From positions 1-30,127 of the forward strand of contig QFQB01000014.1 of assembly GCA_003241475.1 (NCBI GenBank): a stretch of 30,127 nucleotides of DNA. The letters run 5' to 3'. The notes beneath the pieces are model-generated. The model was not told the DNA's origin and ran no database searches. It saw nothing but the letters and a program-made list of their open reading frames with translations. Positions 29,881-30,127 of the stretch are shown here, one piece after another. Position 1 is the first letter of the stretch, and the number at the start of each line of letters is the position of its first letter. The DNA is from Micavibrio aeruginosavorus. Lineage in GTDB: Bacteria; Pseudomonadota; Alphaproteobacteria; Micavibrionales; Micavibrionaceae. The translations under genes and the position numbers were made by a program.

Positions 29881-30127
29881 ATGGAACGCCTCACCGACAA
29901 AGCCCTCGCCAGCATTAAACCGCTTCCCGTTTTCGAAACGCATGGAACGGTTGTGAAGGTGCTCGGCCTTTTGGTGGAGATCACGGGATTTGGCAAGGAT
30001 GTCGCCATCGGATCGGTCGTGCACCTGCGCCCGAAGCCCGAACGCGATATTCCGTGCGAGGTGATCGGCTTTCGTGAAAATCGCGCCTTGCTGATGCCGT
30101 TCGGCACGCTGGAAGGGGTGGGGCTGG
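29881..30127 (+). CDS. fliI: Flagellar type III export ATPase FliI (3' end outside window)
   Basis: FliI drives export of flagellar subunits with FliH and FliJ. The 82 visible residues match the FliI N-terminal beta-barrel: THGTVVKVLGLLVEITG, then IGSVVHLRP, CEVIGFRENRALLMPFGTLEGVGL. The ATPase domain lies beyond the edge. The ATG at 29881 has no Shine-Dalgarno but an extended -10 box 6 nt upstream. It is next to ctrA, a common arrangement in this class, and CtrA regulates flagellar genes, though no CtrA box is clear in the 86-bp gap. Confidence 0.92.
   Translation, partial: MERLTDKALASIKPLPVFETHGTVVKVLGLLVEITGFGKDVAIGSVVHLRPKPERDIPCEVIGFRENRALLMPFGTLEGVGL

Noticed and set aside
1..30127. 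CRISPR arrays, insertion sequences, prophage or toxin-antitoxin modules
   Set aside because: No repeat-spacer pattern, transposase, integrase or recognisable toxin pair was seen on either strand.

Overview
The window looks like a chromosomal segment of a flagellated alphaproteobacterium. The evidence is a cell-cycle phosphorelay protein ChpT, its response-regulator target CtrA with a CtrA box and GANTC (CcrM-type) sites upstream, a BTLCP transglutaminase-like protease, a YejABEF-type peptide transporter and a FliI start. Genus cannot be fixed from the sequence; a Rhodospirillales- or Micavibrio-like lineage is a guess. There are no rRNAs, tRNAs, insertion sequences, prophage genes or CRISPR arrays that I can recognise, and base composition looks uniform.

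Layout. 1-4148 (minus strand): galU, chpT, a 127-aa unknown protein and the front of cheA, which runs off the left edge. 4256-6766 (plus): aminopeptidase P and a periplasmic transglutaminase-like protease, facing rpsU across a strong shared terminator. 7120-9731 (plus): gamma-glutamyltransferase and a polytopic membrane protein. 9728-23121 is a long minus-strand run. Read in the direction of transcription it holds kdsB, two small unknowns, a histidine-phosphatase-like protein, yejB, an 89-aa unknown, yejE, a YqgE/AlgH-like protein, a DUF1275 membrane protein, an M20 amidohydrolase, a GNAT acetyltransferase, argD, argF, a YihY/BrkB membrane protein, an iron-box-controlled pair of small proteins and yejF. 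23214-23717 (plus) is a DUF892/YciE protein with a possible EcfG stress promoter. 23773-29794 (minus) holds, from the right, an unknown protein with a winged-helix-like tail, ctrA, a membrane-anchored EEP-fold protein, pgsA, pyrD and yejA. fliI starts at 29881 (plus) and leaves the window.

How the genes connect. ChpT passes phosphate to CtrA, so two relay members lie 25 kb apart here, and CtrA boxes sit upstream of ctrA and, as a weaker match, upstream of cheA. The four Yej transporter subunits keep the order A-B-E-F on one strand but are interrupted by unrelated genes over about 16 kb. GNAT-argD-argF is a probable arginine-biosynthesis transcript; its 5' region encodes a short Arg-Arg-Arg peptide followed by mutually paired segments.

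The points most worth checking are an in-frame TAA that cuts argD 43 codons before its natural end; two Fur-like palindromes over the promoter of an unknown small-protein operon; a 15-bp hairpin that hides the start codon of the YihY gene; several promoters whose -10 box lies exactly 6 nt before an ATG, predicting leaderless mRNAs; and a palindrome over the promoter of the winged-helix-like gene next to fliI.
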